A program made the position numbers and the translations under genes. Positions 1 to 9,188 of a stretch of DNA of 51,091 nt are shown here, piece after piece. Each line of letters starts with the position of its first letter. The first letter of the stretch is position 1. The stretch comes from Porticoccaceae bacterium (GTDB lineage Bacteria; Pseudomonadota; Gammaproteobacteria; Pseudomonadales; Porticoccaceae): contig JAHRWI010000007.1 in assembly GCA_019090225.1 (NCBI GenBank), positions 1 to 51,091 on the forward strand, read 5' to 3'. Under the pieces are notes generated by a model, which was not told the origin of the DNA, searched no databases, and saw only the letters and a program-made list of their open reading frames with translations.

Positions 1-2283
1 AAAAGTCATTTGAAACAACAAAATGAGCAATCCTTGCAGGTGGCCCGAATCCACTTCCAGCTATCGCTCAAGCAACAACATGACGAACTGGTAGATAAAG
101 CGGCCACGTTGTTGAGGAACCCAGAATTCACTAGGTCTATTATCTCTGCCAACCGGAATATCATTACCCATACGCTAAACAACTTACCAGGCGAACTTCA
201 GACTGACCGCCTACTGGTCGTAGGTAGCAATAAAAAGATTATTTTTGACAGTGGTGACACACTTAAAAAGGGTCAGCAATTTTTTGACCCTGTGTTGCTC
301 ACCCAGGCTAACTCAACTGGGTTTTCCAGTGGCTTTATGCTTGAAACCAGTGACGCCTATCTCGTTTCATTCGTCCCAGTTCAACTTGCGGACTTGGTGA
401 TATGGATAGGTCTGGCCAGACAGGTCACCGAAGCAAATCTTGAAGTCATCAAAAATAACATTGCACTCCCGGTTAACCTCAGTTTGATAACCCGGCCCGC
501 CGAACAATCCAGCGCGATTAATGTGTCTACTACACCAGCAACCATGCTTGATGCCGTTTATCCCATCTTCGAAAAGCTGCTGCGCTCAAGAGCAAGCACG
601 GAGCCAGTAGCCACTAAGCTGCTCGACGAAGACATTGTAGCCAGTATAGATAAGCTCGCAGAGTTGCCAGACAACACCGAAGTTTTTGCCGGCATCTACT
701 TTTCAATTGATGACGCCCTGGCAATCAATCAACCCCTGTTCAACTTTCTATTGTTGATAGTATTCCTCGGTGTAGCGATCGCTTCCATCGGTTGTTTTTA
801 TGTAGCCAGAAGCGTAACCACGCCCATTCGCACCCTTGATGAGAGTGTGGCTCGAATTGCCAGCGGCAATTACCAACAACGCGTCCAGCTTTACGAACGC
901 AATGAAATAGGACGTCTCGGCCAGGCATTGAACCTGATGATGGAAAGCTTAGAGTCACGCTCAAAAGAAACCGAATACCGGCTCACCCACGACCTGGCGA
1001 CCGGATTAGCGAACCGAGATTTCCTCGAAAAGAAGCTGACCGCCTGGATTGATACCGAACAGCAATTCTCGACAATGCTCGTCGACATCGCCCATTTTTC
1101 AGAAATCAACAATATCCTCGGCCATGAAAAAGGCGACAAATTAATTGTCGATTTTTCCAAACGACTCAAATCTCTGATTAAAAGCAGCGACCTTATCGCC
1201 CGATTAACCGGCAAATCCTTCGTAATCGTCTTGCTGGATACCAGCATTGATGAAATGGAAAACGTCGCACAGCGGGTCATAACCGGGATGGACAAACCCT
1301 TTGAAATCGACGAAGACAATGTCGACACCGAAATCTATATGGGCGTTGCCAACTACCCCGCACACGGTGACGACAGCAGAACGCTCCTTAGAAAAGCCGA
1401 AACAGCACTAGACGAGGCGCGACATCATCCTCTGCGCTTTGCAACCTACGATAAACGAAGTGACCCTTATAAACCCGAAATGCTGTCATTAATGGGGGAG
1501 CTGCGCCAGGGCCTAAAAAAAGGCGAATTTTTCTTCCAATATCAGCCGAAACTTGATCTCGCTAGCGGCCTGATTACCGGCTGTGAAGCCCTGGTTCGCT
1601 GGAACCACCCTGATCGAGGCAAAGTTTTTCCAGATGAATTTATTGAACTCGCCGAACGCAGCGGTAATATTGGCGAACTCACGCTGTGGGGTCTCTCCGA
1701 AGCGATGCGCCAGGTGGAGGAATGGCAAGCCCTCGAAATCGACGTCACTATTGCCGTCAATTTGTCCGTCAGAGATATTCAATATCGACAATTTAGCCAG
1801 CGCGTAAAACAACTACTCACCGCAAGAAATATCGACCCCAGCTATATCCATCTGGAAATCACTGAAACCGAGATGATGGCCAAGCCAGAATTGTCGCTTA
1901 ATATTCTCCAAAACCTCAGTGCCATGGGATTTAAACTGGTTATCGACGATTACGGTATTGGTTATTCTTCAATGGCCTACATTAAACAGTTACCGGTCAG
2001 TGAAATTAAAATTGACCGCTCTTTTGTCACTCAGCTTCTAGACAATCAAAACGATAATGTCATCGTTAATTCGACCATTGAGATGGTGCACAGCCTCGGC
2101 CTCAAAGTTACCGCCGAAGGGGTAGAAGATAAAAACACACTTGATCACCTTAAAAAGATCGGCTGTGACTACATTCAAGGCTATTATATTAGCAAACCTC
2201 TCGAACAGGCTGACTTCGAACATCTTTTCCTCCAGCACAACTCTTTAGGCCACCGGCAACGCAACAACTCCAATCTTTGTTGA
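1..2283 (+). CDS. HAMP-GGDEF-EAL c-di-GMP phosphodiesterase, 5' partial
   Basis: The reading frame is open to the window edge. The TTG at 10 only marks the first usable codon, so the N terminus and its first membrane helix are probably outside. Residues counted from base 10: an extracytoplasmic Cache-like sensor region at about 1-235, a membrane helix at about 244-266, HAMP at about 267-320, GGDEF at about 326-480 and EAL at about 495-750. The GGDEF signature is replaced by LTGKSF near residue 398, so cyclase activity is unlikely. The EAL half looks intact: EAL at 526-528 within CEALVRW, DDYGIGYSS at about 646-654, then AEGVED and the QGYYISKPL end. Expected role: membrane-bound hydrolysis of c-di-GMP in response to a periplasmic signal. 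The signal is unknown. It has no clear operon partner in the window. Confidence 0.9.
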   Translation, partial: KSHLKQQNEQSLQVARIHFQLSLKQQHDELVDKAATLLRNPEFTRSIISANRNIITHTLNNLPGELQTDRLLVVGSNKKIIFDSGDTLKKGQQFFDPVLLTQANSTGFSSGFMLETSDAYLVSFVPVQLADLVIWIGLARQVTEANLEVIKNNIALPVNLSLITRPAEQSSAINVSTTPATMLDAVYPIFEKLLRSRASTEPVATKLLDEDIVASIDKLAELPDNTEVFAGIYFSIDDALAINQPLFNFLLLIVFLGVAIASIGCFYVARSVTTPIRTLDESVARIASGNYQQRVQLYERNEIGRLGQALNLMMESLESRSKETEYRLTHDLATGLANRDFLEKKLTAWIDTEQQFSTMLVDIAHFSEINNILGHEKGDKLIVDFSKRLKSLIKSSDLIARLTGKSFVIVLLDTSIDEMENVAQRVITGMDKPFEIDEDNVDTEIYMGVANYPAHGDDSRTLLRKAETALDEARHHPLRFATYDKRSDPYKPEMLSLMGELRQGLKKGEFFFQYQPKLDLASGLITGCEALVRWNHPDRGKVFPDEFIELAERSGNIGELTLWGLSEAMRQVEEWQALEIDVTIAVNLSVRDIQYRQFSQRVKQLLTARNIDPSYIHLEITETEMMAKPELSLNILQNLSAMGFKLVIDDYGIGYSSMAYIKQLPVSEIKIDRSFVTQLLDNQNDNVIVNSTIEMVHSLGLKVTAEGVEDKNTLDHLKKIGCDYIQGYYISKPLEQADFEHLFLQHNSLGHRQRNNSNLC

Positions 2284-2572
2284 TCATTGCCGTCAAAAGA
2301 AAAGATCAGTGCACTATCGATCTGCAGAGGGCACACAATCACTTGGGTGTTTTTAGCGAAATCCTGCTGCGGCTGTCTAGTCCATATCGTCGAAAACTTG
2401 CGGTGGCCTTCCAAACATGACCAGAAACACGGGCAGTAATTACCCCACTTCCATTGTCTCCCCCTCAGTAAATCACTATGATCCGTCGGCATAACGGGGC
2501 GACCGTCACCTCCTCAGGCTGACAGGCAAAAACCAAAATCTAAGACCACAACTATAAGGAAGGATCATTCTC

Positions 2573-3802
2573 ATGAATAAAAAACACGTACTCGATGGCA
2601 TCCGTGTGCTCGACTTTACCCAACATGTCGCTGGCCCTGGCTGCACCAAAATGATGGCCGAAATGGGTGCCGAAATCATCAAGCTCGAACTCGCCCCCCT
2701 GGGTGAACAAATTCGCGCTATTGGCATGAAGATCAACGACCGCAGCGTCTATTTTATTCAACAAAATCGCGGCAAAAAGAGCATTTGCGTTGATATGCGA
2801 ACCGACGAAGGCAAGCAAATCGTCTATGACCTGGTCAAAGAGGTGGATGTCGTTATCGAAAATTTTGCACCCGGTGCCATCGGCAGACTGGGTCTGACCT
2901 GGGATAAAGTTCAGGAACTCAACCCCCAATGCATCATGTGCTCGATCTCCACCTTTGGCCAGGAGGGACCGCTATCGACCCTGCCTGGTTACGACTATAT
3001 CGGCCAGGCCTATGCCGGTGTCACCAATATGATTGGCGACCAGGAAAATGGCCCTTACATCCCCCAGGCAGCTGTTGGCGACACCATGACTGCGGCCCAC
3101 GCCCTGGCAGCCATCAATGCCGCGCTTTATCATCGCGCAACCGGCGGCTCAGGCCAGTTTATTGATGTTTCCCTGCTCGATTGTTACTTCCATTGTCACG
3201 AAATGAATGTCGGCATGGTCAGCGCCACCAAGGGGGAACACAATCCGATCCTACCGGGCCGACATCACGGCGCAGTCGGCCCCCTCGGCATTTTTAAGAG
3301 CAAAGATGGCTACATCGTTTTAATTGCCATACTTGCGCGCTGGAAAAACCTGTGTGAGGTAATGAATATGCCAGAGCTGATGGAAGATCCTCGCTTTGCT
3401 GACGATGGCCTGCGCGCAGCCAACCGTGAAGTGCTGACACCTATTATTGAAGGCTGGTTACAGGCGCAGGAAAGCGACGAGGAAATCATTAGAATTCTTG
3501 GCGAGAGCCATATTCCGGTCGCACCCATTTTGTCCATCGACCAGGTGCTACATCACCCTCATATGCTAGAGAGAGGCACCGTGCGCACCATCAGCGATCG
3601 CGGAGCAGGTGAATTTCAAATGCCAGGTATGCCACTGAGATTCTCAGCTTACGAAAACGATCTACCCCTGGATGCCCCCTATCTCGGAGAACACACTGAC
3701 CAGATCCTCGGCAAACTACTGGGTATGGACGCTGATAAAATTGCCGCACTTGTTGACAAAGGCATTCTTGTTCAAGAAGTTATACCCGACAATGTCGCTT
3801 AA
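2573..3802 (+). CDS. CaiB/BaiF family (class III) CoA transferase
   Basis: A 409-residue protein of full family length. The N terminus (LDGIRVLDFTQHVAGPGCTK) is the typical opening of formyl-CoA transferase/CaiB proteins. The RGKKSICVDMRTDEGK segment and the VIENFAPGAIGRLGL segment are also family hallmarks. The aspartate in the GYDYIGQAYAG region fits the expected catalytic position. Such enzymes move CoA between carboxylic acids through covalent intermediates. The substrate cannot be read from sequence. The ATG follows an AAGGAAGG ribosome-binding site about 10 bases upstream. The SDR gene 100 bases downstream on the same strand may be cotranscribed, which would suit a carboxylic-acid or fatty-acid degradation role (inference). 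Confidence 0.92.
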   Translation: MNKKHVLDGIRVLDFTQHVAGPGCTKMMAEMGAEIIKLELAPLGEQIRAIGMKINDRSVYFIQQNRGKKSICVDMRTDEGKQIVYDLVKEVDVVIENFAPGAIGRLGLTWDKVQELNPQCIMCSISTFGQEGPLSTLPGYDYIGQAYAGVTNMIGDQENGPYIPQAAVGDTMTAAHALAAINAALYHRATGGSGQFIDVSLLDCYFHCHEMNVGMVSATKGEHNPILPGRHHGAVGPLGIFKSKDGYIVLIAILARWKNLCEVMNMPELMEDPRFADDGLRAANREVLTPIIEGWLQAQESDEEIIRILGESHIPVAPILSIDQVLHHPHMLERGTVRTISDRGAGEFQMPGMPLRFSAYENDLPLDAPYLGEHTDQILGKLLGMDADKIAALVDKGILVQEVIPDNVA

Positions 3803-3902
3803 CAGTAGCGGTTAATCGGAGCGATTTTTCAAGCAAAACTCAACCTTCAGCGATAACAGTGTCAGCACGGCTCTATACACAGGAAACGGGAAACGGGAAA
3901 CC

Positions 3903-4646
3903 ATGAACAAAACTGCATTAGTAACCGGCGCAAGCCGAGGCATTGGCCGAGCTATTGCTCAGGCATTAGCCGAAGAGGGTTTTGCCGTCGCCTGTTTTGC
4001 CAGAGACCGTGAGAAGCTGGAACAAACCGCTGCATTGATAGAATCCGCAGGCGGCAAGGCCAGCGTGCACACCGGCGACGTTAGCTCCGATGATGACCTC
4101 GAAAACCTGGTTCGCGAGGTTGTAGCCGAGCATGGCAGCGTTGATGTGTTGGTCAATAATGCAGGAATTACCGAGGGTGCTCCGGCAAGCAAAATTTCGC
4201 CACAGCGTTTTCGTGAGGTTTTAGAGGTTAATCTTGTCGCACCTTATGTCCTTTCTCGCGCTGTACAACCGGTGATGAAGGAACATGGCGGTGGCGTCAT
4301 CATTAATATCAGCTCCGTATACGCCTCACAGGGTGTCGCCAACAACTCACCCTATTGCACCTCAAAGGCTGGCCTCGAAGGTATGACTCGAGCCCTGGCT
4401 AGAGAGTGGATAAAAGACGGTATTCGGGTAATTGGCGTAGCACCGGGTTTTGTCCGCACCGACATGGTCGCCGATGCCTTTGGTGGTACCGAGGTGGAAA
4501 AACTGGTGGTGTCTCGTATTCCGATGAAGCGCTTTGGAGAGGCTGAGGAAATTGGCAATTTTGTGGCTTTTCTTGCGACCGCTAAAGCGGGTTTTGTTAC
4601 CGGTGAGACCTTAGTCATTGATGGTGGACAGCGGTCCTTGCTTTGA
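3903..4646 (+). CDS. SDR family oxidoreductase (FabG-like)
   Basis: A classical short-chain dehydrogenase of 247 residues. It has the cofactor motif TGASRGIG at residues 7-14, NNAG near residue 87, a catalytic serine in NISSVYASQ, and the YCTSK pair (Tyr and Lys) about 14 residues later. The C terminus GFVTGETLVIDGG is standard for 3-oxoacyl-ACP-reductase-like proteins. An arginine follows the glycine motif and an ARD segment sits at the end of the second strand, which suggests NADP(H) use. It probably reduces or oxidises a 3-keto/3-hydroxy acyl substrate. The real FabG of fatty-acid synthesis usually sits in a fab cluster, so this is more likely a catabolic or polyketone paralogue. The upstream leader contains repeated GGGAAAC units close to the start. 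Confidence 0.9.
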   Translation: MNKTALVTGASRGIGRAIAQALAEEGFAVACFARDREKLEQTAALIESAGGKASVHTGDVSSDDDLENLVREVVAEHGSVDVLVNNAGITEGAPASKISPQRFREVLEVNLVAPYVLSRAVQPVMKEHGGGVIINISSVYASQGVANNSPYCTSKAGLEGMTRALAREWIKDGIRVIGVAPGFVRTDMVADAFGGTEVEKLVVSRIPMKRFGEAEEIGNFVAFLATAKAGFVTGETLVIDGGQRSLL

Positions 4647-4665
4647 TCCCCGGAATCTGGCTCTG

Positions 4666-5322
4666 TTAATTAACCGGGGAAGCGGACACCGCCCCAGCTT
4701 CGGCCAATAAAGCCACGACCGCCTCCGCCATTTTCTGATAACCCTGTTTATTAAAATGCACGGGGTCGGATTTCATGCTCTGATCGGTTTCTAATTCACC
4801 CAGGGTCTGATCGTCGAGCGGCACTTTAAATTCCCTGGCCAGGCGTTTATACAAATCTGGAGCCCGTCCCCAAATACCAGGTTTCGGTACGCCGATTAGC
4901 AAGACCTCCACATCCAATGATTGAGCATGGGATATCATCTCCCGCAAATTAGTTTCCGTCTCAGCCATTGAGAAACGGTGCAAAAAATCATTGCCGCCAT
5001 GACAGATAATCACCAGGCCAGGGGTAAACTCGGTCAATAAATCTTTTAGCCTCAGCTTACCGTCAGCGGTGACCTCCCCCGATACGCCCGCGTTAATCAC
5101 ATTAATATTGATGTGTTTAGCCAGCACGGCTGGATAACTGTTTATCGGCTCAACACCTACGCCAACCGTTAAGCTATCGCCAAAAGCCAGCACCGTTGCA
5201 TCTTCGGGTAGGGGGCTGAGTTTGGCAGAATTTCCACAGCCAGCCAGCATTAAAGCCAGTAATAAAGCGGCAAGACACAACGTAAAATAACGGCTAAAGG
5301 ATACCCCGCGAATCATAATCAT
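4666..5322 (-). CDS. GDSL/SGNH lipase-esterase lipoprotein (TesA-like)
   Basis: A 218-residue protein. It begins with a basic stretch, a hydrophobic core and the lipobox LMLAGC, so it should be a lipid-anchored, signal-peptidase-II-processed envelope protein. Block I is AFGDSLTVG with the nucleophilic serine. Block III is HGGNDFL with the oxyanion asparagine. Block V is DPVHFNKQGYQKMAE with the catalytic Asp and His. This is the arylesterase/lysophospholipase/TesA type. It lies directly downstream of the methyltransferase gene (2 bases between them), so the two are probably one transcript. The substrate is unknown. Confidence 0.9.
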   Translation of the reverse strand: MIMIRGVSFSRYFTLCLAALLLALMLAGCGNSAKLSPLPEDATVLAFGDSLTVGVGVEPINSYPAVLAKHININVINAGVSGEVTADGKLRLKDLLTEFTPGLVIICHGGNDFLHRFSMAETETNLREMISHAQSLDVEVLLIGVPKPGIWGRAPDLYKRLAREFKVPLDDQTLGELETDQSMKSDPVHFNKQGYQKMAEAVVALLAEAGAVSASPVN

Positions 5323-5324
5323 AT

Positions 5325-6050
5325 TTATGCCTTTATCGCGCCAAACGCTGCAAAACAGCTATTTTTATGGAGTAATTCGACCTGTTCAAAACCCACCTTG
5401 CGGAGTAAATCAAGCTGATAGGTCACTGGCCTGGGCGAGTCTTCCTTTTCAATATAGTCAAAGACCTTTGTTTTATAGGCTTCGCTATCAAGGCCAGTTA
5501 AGTAGTCCCCATAACGCTGCCACATCATCCCTTGCACAGCTTCGGTTTCATGACTGACCAGATCGCTGATCCAGACGCTGCCACCGGGCGCGGTAATGGC
5601 GTAAATTTTCTCGAAGGTTCGCAGCCAGTCGTCGTCATCACGCAAATGATGTAAAACTGCTGCTGCGATAATCACGTCGTAATGATCCGTGGGTAAGTCG
5701 GCATCGCGGAAATCTCCTTGATAAAGCGCAACTCGGCCCGTGTTGACTGCCTCTACTCGCGTTTTAGCACGGGTCAGCATAGCTTCGCTGAGATCGAGTA
5801 GATCACAGTCAAAGGGCCCCACCTTTTCCAACAGCCGCAAAGTATTGTTACCGGCACCACAGCCGATATCTAATACGTGGCTAATTTTATTGTTGCTCGA
5901 AGCCGCGGCACTGGTCAGCAACTCCATCACCAAAGAAGCATCCACCGTTGAAGTCTGCCCGGTTTCCAGATTCGAGAAGCGTTCGACATCATCGTTAAAA
6001 CGTTCACGAATTTGGGCTACCGTTGATTTATTCTCGAAACCTTTTTTCAT
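5325..6050 (-). CDS. Class I SAM-dependent methyltransferase
   Basis: Residues after the start carry the class I fold signature VLDIGCGAGNNTLRLLEK (SAM-binding glycine loop), followed by the acidic CDLLDLSEAML strand, QGDFRD and the DVIIAAAVLHHLRDDDDW segment typical of small-molecule methyltransferases. An open frame extends to base 6128. I prefer the ATG at 6050 (MKKGFENKSTV) because AAGG lies 7 bases before it and homologous proteins normally begin shortly before the helix RERFNDDVERFSNLETGQ. This gives about 241 residues. The acceptor is unknown. It is divergent from the 2-hydroxyacid dehydrogenase and upstream of the GDSL esterase. Confidence 0.88.
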   Translation of the reverse strand: MKKGFENKSTVAQIRERFNDDVERFSNLETGQTSTVDASLVMELLTSAAASSNNKISHVLDIGCGAGNNTLRLLEKVGPFDCDLLDLSEAMLTRAKTRVEAVNTGRVALYQGDFRDADLPTDHYDVIIAAAVLHHLRDDDDWLRTFEKIYAITAPGGSVWISDLVSHETEAVQGMMWQRYGDYLTGLDSEAYKTKVFDYIEKEDSPRPVTYQLDLLRKVGFEQVELLHKNSCFAAFGAIKA

Positions 6051-6137
6051 TACTTTGCCTTTTTTCTTCTCTTCGCTGGAGGCAACTGCCATTACCCGAA
6101 CAAATTCACTAAGATAAGCCTTTCGCAACCGGCAAGA

Positions 6138-7303
6138 ATGGTCACTATGTCATTATCCTCGATCAAGCGTTGTTTTAACCTTGAAGATTTTAACAGCAAG
6201 GCAAAAGCCAAACTGCCCTCACCGCTGTATCACTATATCGAAGGCGGAGCCGATGACGAAATCACCCGTCACCGCAACACCGAGGCTTTTAATGATTATC
6301 AAATCCTGCCCCGCGTGCTGGAAGATGTAACGCAGATCAATATGCAAACCACCGTCCTGGGCTGCACCGTAGACTGGCCGGTATTGCTGGCGCCCACAGG
6401 AATGACCCGATTCTTTCATCATCATGGCGAACGTGCCGTGGCTAGAGCCGCTGACAAATTCAACACCCTGTATTCCCTATCCACGCTATCGACCACTACC
6501 ATAGAAGATGTCGCCGCTGCCACTCGCGGCCCGAAAATGTTTCAGCTTTATGTGCTGCGTGATCCCGCCATTAATGAAGAATTGATCGATCGCTGCCGAC
6601 TAGCCAAATACGATGCCCTGTGCCTGACGGTTGATACTGTCGTCCAGGGCAACCGCGAACGAGACCTGCGAACTGGGATGACCATCCCCCCTAAACCGAC
6701 ACTCAATAGTTTGATGGGCTTTGCCGCTCGACCCAGCTGGTGCTATCGCTATTTCACCAGCCCAGCCTTAGAGATGGCCAACCTTTCACACCATATCGAC
6801 GAAGGCAGCTCCAAAGTCAGCTCTTTAGGAAGCTATATTAACGGCCAGTTTGACCGTGCTCTAAACTGGCGAGCAGCCGAACAAATCGCCCAACGCTGGC
6901 AGGGGCCTTTTGCCATCAAAGGTATTATGACAGTGGAAGATGCACGTCGCGCCCTGGATATTGGTGCCACTGCCGTGATCATTTCAAATCACGGCGGCCG
7001 CCAACTAGACACTGTCCCCCCCCCATCGAACTGGTGGCTGATATTGCCAATGCCGTAGGTGGCAAAATGGATATCATTCTCGATGGCGGTGTGCGCCGTG
7101 GTACCCACGTGCTCAAAGCCCTGGCCATGGGTGCCACGGCCTGCATGATGGGCCGTCCTTATCTTTACGGCCTGGCCGCAGGTGGCCAGGCGGGCGTCGA
7201 GCGGGTGCTGGAGTTACTCAAAAATGAAATTGAACGGGCGATGATTTTATCCGGCCGCCCATCTTTGGATAAACTGGATAGCAGCTTTATACGGCACTTA
7301 TGA
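6138..7303 (+). pseudogene. FMN-dependent alpha-hydroxy acid dehydrogenase, frameshifted in a C9 tract
   Basis: The product belongs to the L-lactate dehydrogenase/glycolate oxidase family. Frame 1 runs 6138-7058. It contains LPSPLYHYIEGGADDEIT, LAPTGMTRFFHHHGE, MFQLYVL, LTVDTVVQGNRERDLR and the catalytic ISNHGGRQLD (His and Arg). The rest of the TIM barrel, DIILDGGVRRGTHVLKALAMGA through FIRHL, is in the next frame up to 7303. The switch falls in nine consecutive C bases around 7016-7024. Ten C would read LDTVPPPIELVADIANAVGG, matching the family, and would restore about 388 residues. No other defects are visible and all catalytic parts are present. A sequencing undercall or slipped-strand variation is as likely as a real null allele. 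If functional it oxidises L-lactate or a similar 2-hydroxyacid at the membrane. Confidence 0.85.
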
Positions 7304-7341
7304 GGTTTGTAAAAAGCTCTATAAAACCGAAGCCCTGGCGA

Positions 7342-7620
7342 TTAGGACAAATGCTTACTCAAGGTATTTTTCACCTCAGATTCAATGGTACCCCGCAGCG
7401 CTGATACCATAAGTCCCTTCAAGGAAATATCGACAATAATATCTTGCTCCGTACAGGCGATACAGGCATTCACACCTGAGCGTTTATAGTGAAGATTATC
7501 GCCCTGCCACTGATATTTACCGCCGAACCTGCCCGCCAGCTGCTCCGCCAGATCGCTGGCCTTAGCCCGGATGTCGCCAAGGCTCAGCTGGTGGTCACGT
7601 TGCACATGTATCTTTGCCAT
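7342..7620 (-). CDS. Polyhydroxyalkanoic acid system family protein
   Basis: A small protein of about 92 residues resembling the PHA granule region family. It opens with AKIHVQRDHQLSLGDIRAKA, a helix of alternating hydrophobic and basic residues. It continues with FGGKYQWQGDNLHYKRSGVNACI and ends in an amphipathic helix. The open frame starts at a TTG (7641), but the ATG at 7620 has AGGA 8 bases before it and gives the usual family start MAKIHV. The biochemical function of the family is not established, and no PHA synthase or phasin gene is in the window. It is convergent with the frameshifted 2-hydroxyacid dehydrogenase. Confidence 0.8.
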   Translation of the reverse strand: MAKIHVQRDHQLSLGDIRAKASDLAEQLAGRFGGKYQWQGDNLHYKRSGVNACIACTEQDIIVDISLKGLMVSALRGTIESEVKNTLSKHLS

Positions 7621-7846
7621 AAGCGGTTCCTGAAAAGACAAGATAGACGGAGACGCACCCCGCTACCACAGCCAAGTATAACCTGCGCCAGGGTATTTTC
7701 TTACTCATTGAAGTCATCGCAGGCCGCCTGGTCGCAATGCGGGAATCTGAACCATAACCCCGGCCCTGTGCTGCGAGAATATGGCTTCATCTTGCTAAAT
7801 TATTGAAGCAAGTCTTCCTTATTGTTCGAAACTTAGCCATTATAGG

Positions 7847-7866
7847 GAGCTGATATACATCAGCTC
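7847..7866. repeat. Perfect palindrome GAGCTGAT-N4-ATCAGCTC
   Basis: Two 8-base arms separated by ATAC lie 31 bases before the start of the MBL-fold gene. The core TGAT-N4-ATCA equals an FNR-type core, but a class II start would fall on the start codon itself. It may instead be an operator for another dimeric regulator or an RNA hairpin. Confidence 0.45.
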
Positions 7867-7897
7867 GTGACTCGACAGTGGTCACAAAAGAGGATTA

Positions 7898-8938
7898 ATG
7901 ACCACAGAAGAAGTCGATGTTCGACGTTTCAGCGCCAAAGAAAGCTCTACTAGAGTCGGTCGTATACCAACGCCGTCCGGATTCCCCGGACTTGGGGATA
8001 TAAATAGCTACCTTATTTTTCCGGAAGACAATTCCGATGAACTCATCCTCATTGACACCGGTGTCCGCTCAGACGAAGCCTGGCAGTCGCTTAATGATGG
8101 TCTCAAGCAGCTCGATTACCACGTCGAAGACATCACCAAAATCATTCTCACCCACGGACATACCGATCATTATGGTCAGGCCCATCGCATCCATAAAGCC
8201 TCAGGCTGTGAACTCTGGGCCCACGAAAACCTGTGGATGACCGTTGAACGCATGCAACCGCCACCCGATCGGCTTGAAAAGGAGCTTTATTTTTATTCGC
8301 TCTGGGGGGTTGATCAAGAACTGGTGGATAAAGCCCTGGCCCGACGCGCTGGTTTTGCCAGCACCTATGAGGCCATGGAGCCAACGCATCTACTCAAAGA
8401 TGGCGAGCAAATCGACATTCCCGGTTTCAACCTGGAGACAGTACATACGCCCGGTCATTGCCCGGATGAAGTCATTTACTGGCAAGCAGAATCAAAGGTG
8501 ATATTTTCCGGTGATCATTTACTGCCTCACATTACACCAGTCTGCCTGTTACAAATCCCTTACGGCGAAGAAGCCAGACCGCCGTCGCTTATCCAGTACC
8601 AGGCCTCGTTAGCCAAAGTCGCACCCTATCCAGCACGAGTGACCTATCCTTCCCACGGCGAGCCTATTCTGGATCACTGTGATCTAATCAACTCGTATAA
8701 CCTGTCAACTGACCGACGCTTATTAAAAATCAGCCGCATCCTCGAAAAAGGCGGCTGGATGAATCCAATGGAGATCGCAAAAGAACTTTTTCCAAAAGCC
8801 TGGCAGGAGCAAATGGTTCCGGTGATGTCAGAAATTCTTGGTCATTGCGATATTCTTGAAGCAGGTGGTCACGTGGCCATGGAAGAAAAAGCTGGGCTTA
8901 TTCGCTATCGTTATATTTCTACGCCGCCGCCAAGCTGA
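7898..8938 (+). CDS. MBL-fold metallo-hydrolase
   Basis: A 346-residue metallo-beta-lactamase-fold protein. Metal ligands are visible as THGHTDH near residue 86, a later histidine in HTPGHCPDE, the aspartate in FSGDHLLPH and the SHGE motif in the C-terminal half. The C-terminal 80 residues look like the winged-helix extension (MNPMEIAKELFPKAW) seen in the LACTB2-like group. That group includes thioesterase-like and ribonuclease-like members, so the substrate stays open. The ATG is preceded by AGAGGA. It is probably monocistronic: the next 250 bases hold no gene and the following gene is on the other strand. Confidence 0.88.
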   Translation: MTTEEVDVRRFSAKESSTRVGRIPTPSGFPGLGDINSYLIFPEDNSDELILIDTGVRSDEAWQSLNDGLKQLDYHVEDITKIILTHGHTDHYGQAHRIHKASGCELWAHENLWMTVERMQPPPDRLEKELYFYSLWGVDQELVDKALARRAGFASTYEAMEPTHLLKDGEQIDIPGFNLETVHTPGHCPDEVIYWQAESKVIFSGDHLLPHITPVCLLQIPYGEEARPPSLIQYQASLAKVAPYPARVTYPSHGEPILDHCDLINSYNLSTDRRLLKISRILEKGGWMNPMEIAKELFPKAWQEQMVPVMSEILGHCDILEAGGHVAMEEKAGLIRYRYISTPPPS

Positions 8939-9188
8939 CACAGTAGATAGTGCTGGTGGTTTGCATAAAGAATTCCACAAAAGCCGACACTACTTAACTA
9001 CTAACTGCCTGGAGTTAATCACCTGCCCGTGATCAGCAAGATATTTGGGCAAAAGTTTTCCTCTTTCGCTTTCATCAACACCGAGACAGTGGTGCGAATA
9101 AACGGTGATTATAAGTAATAGGGTACTGATAAATTCTCGAACCTTACTCAGGGCATCTTTTAAATTTTTCGACTTTTAGAGCCTCCCT

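Noticed and set aside
2184..2492. 102-codon minus-strand frame between the EAL gene and the CoA transferase
   Set aside because: It overlaps the end of the EAL gene, has no ribosome-binding site, and its sequence has an unprotein-like mix of Trp, Cys and Arg. It looks like a shadow frame.
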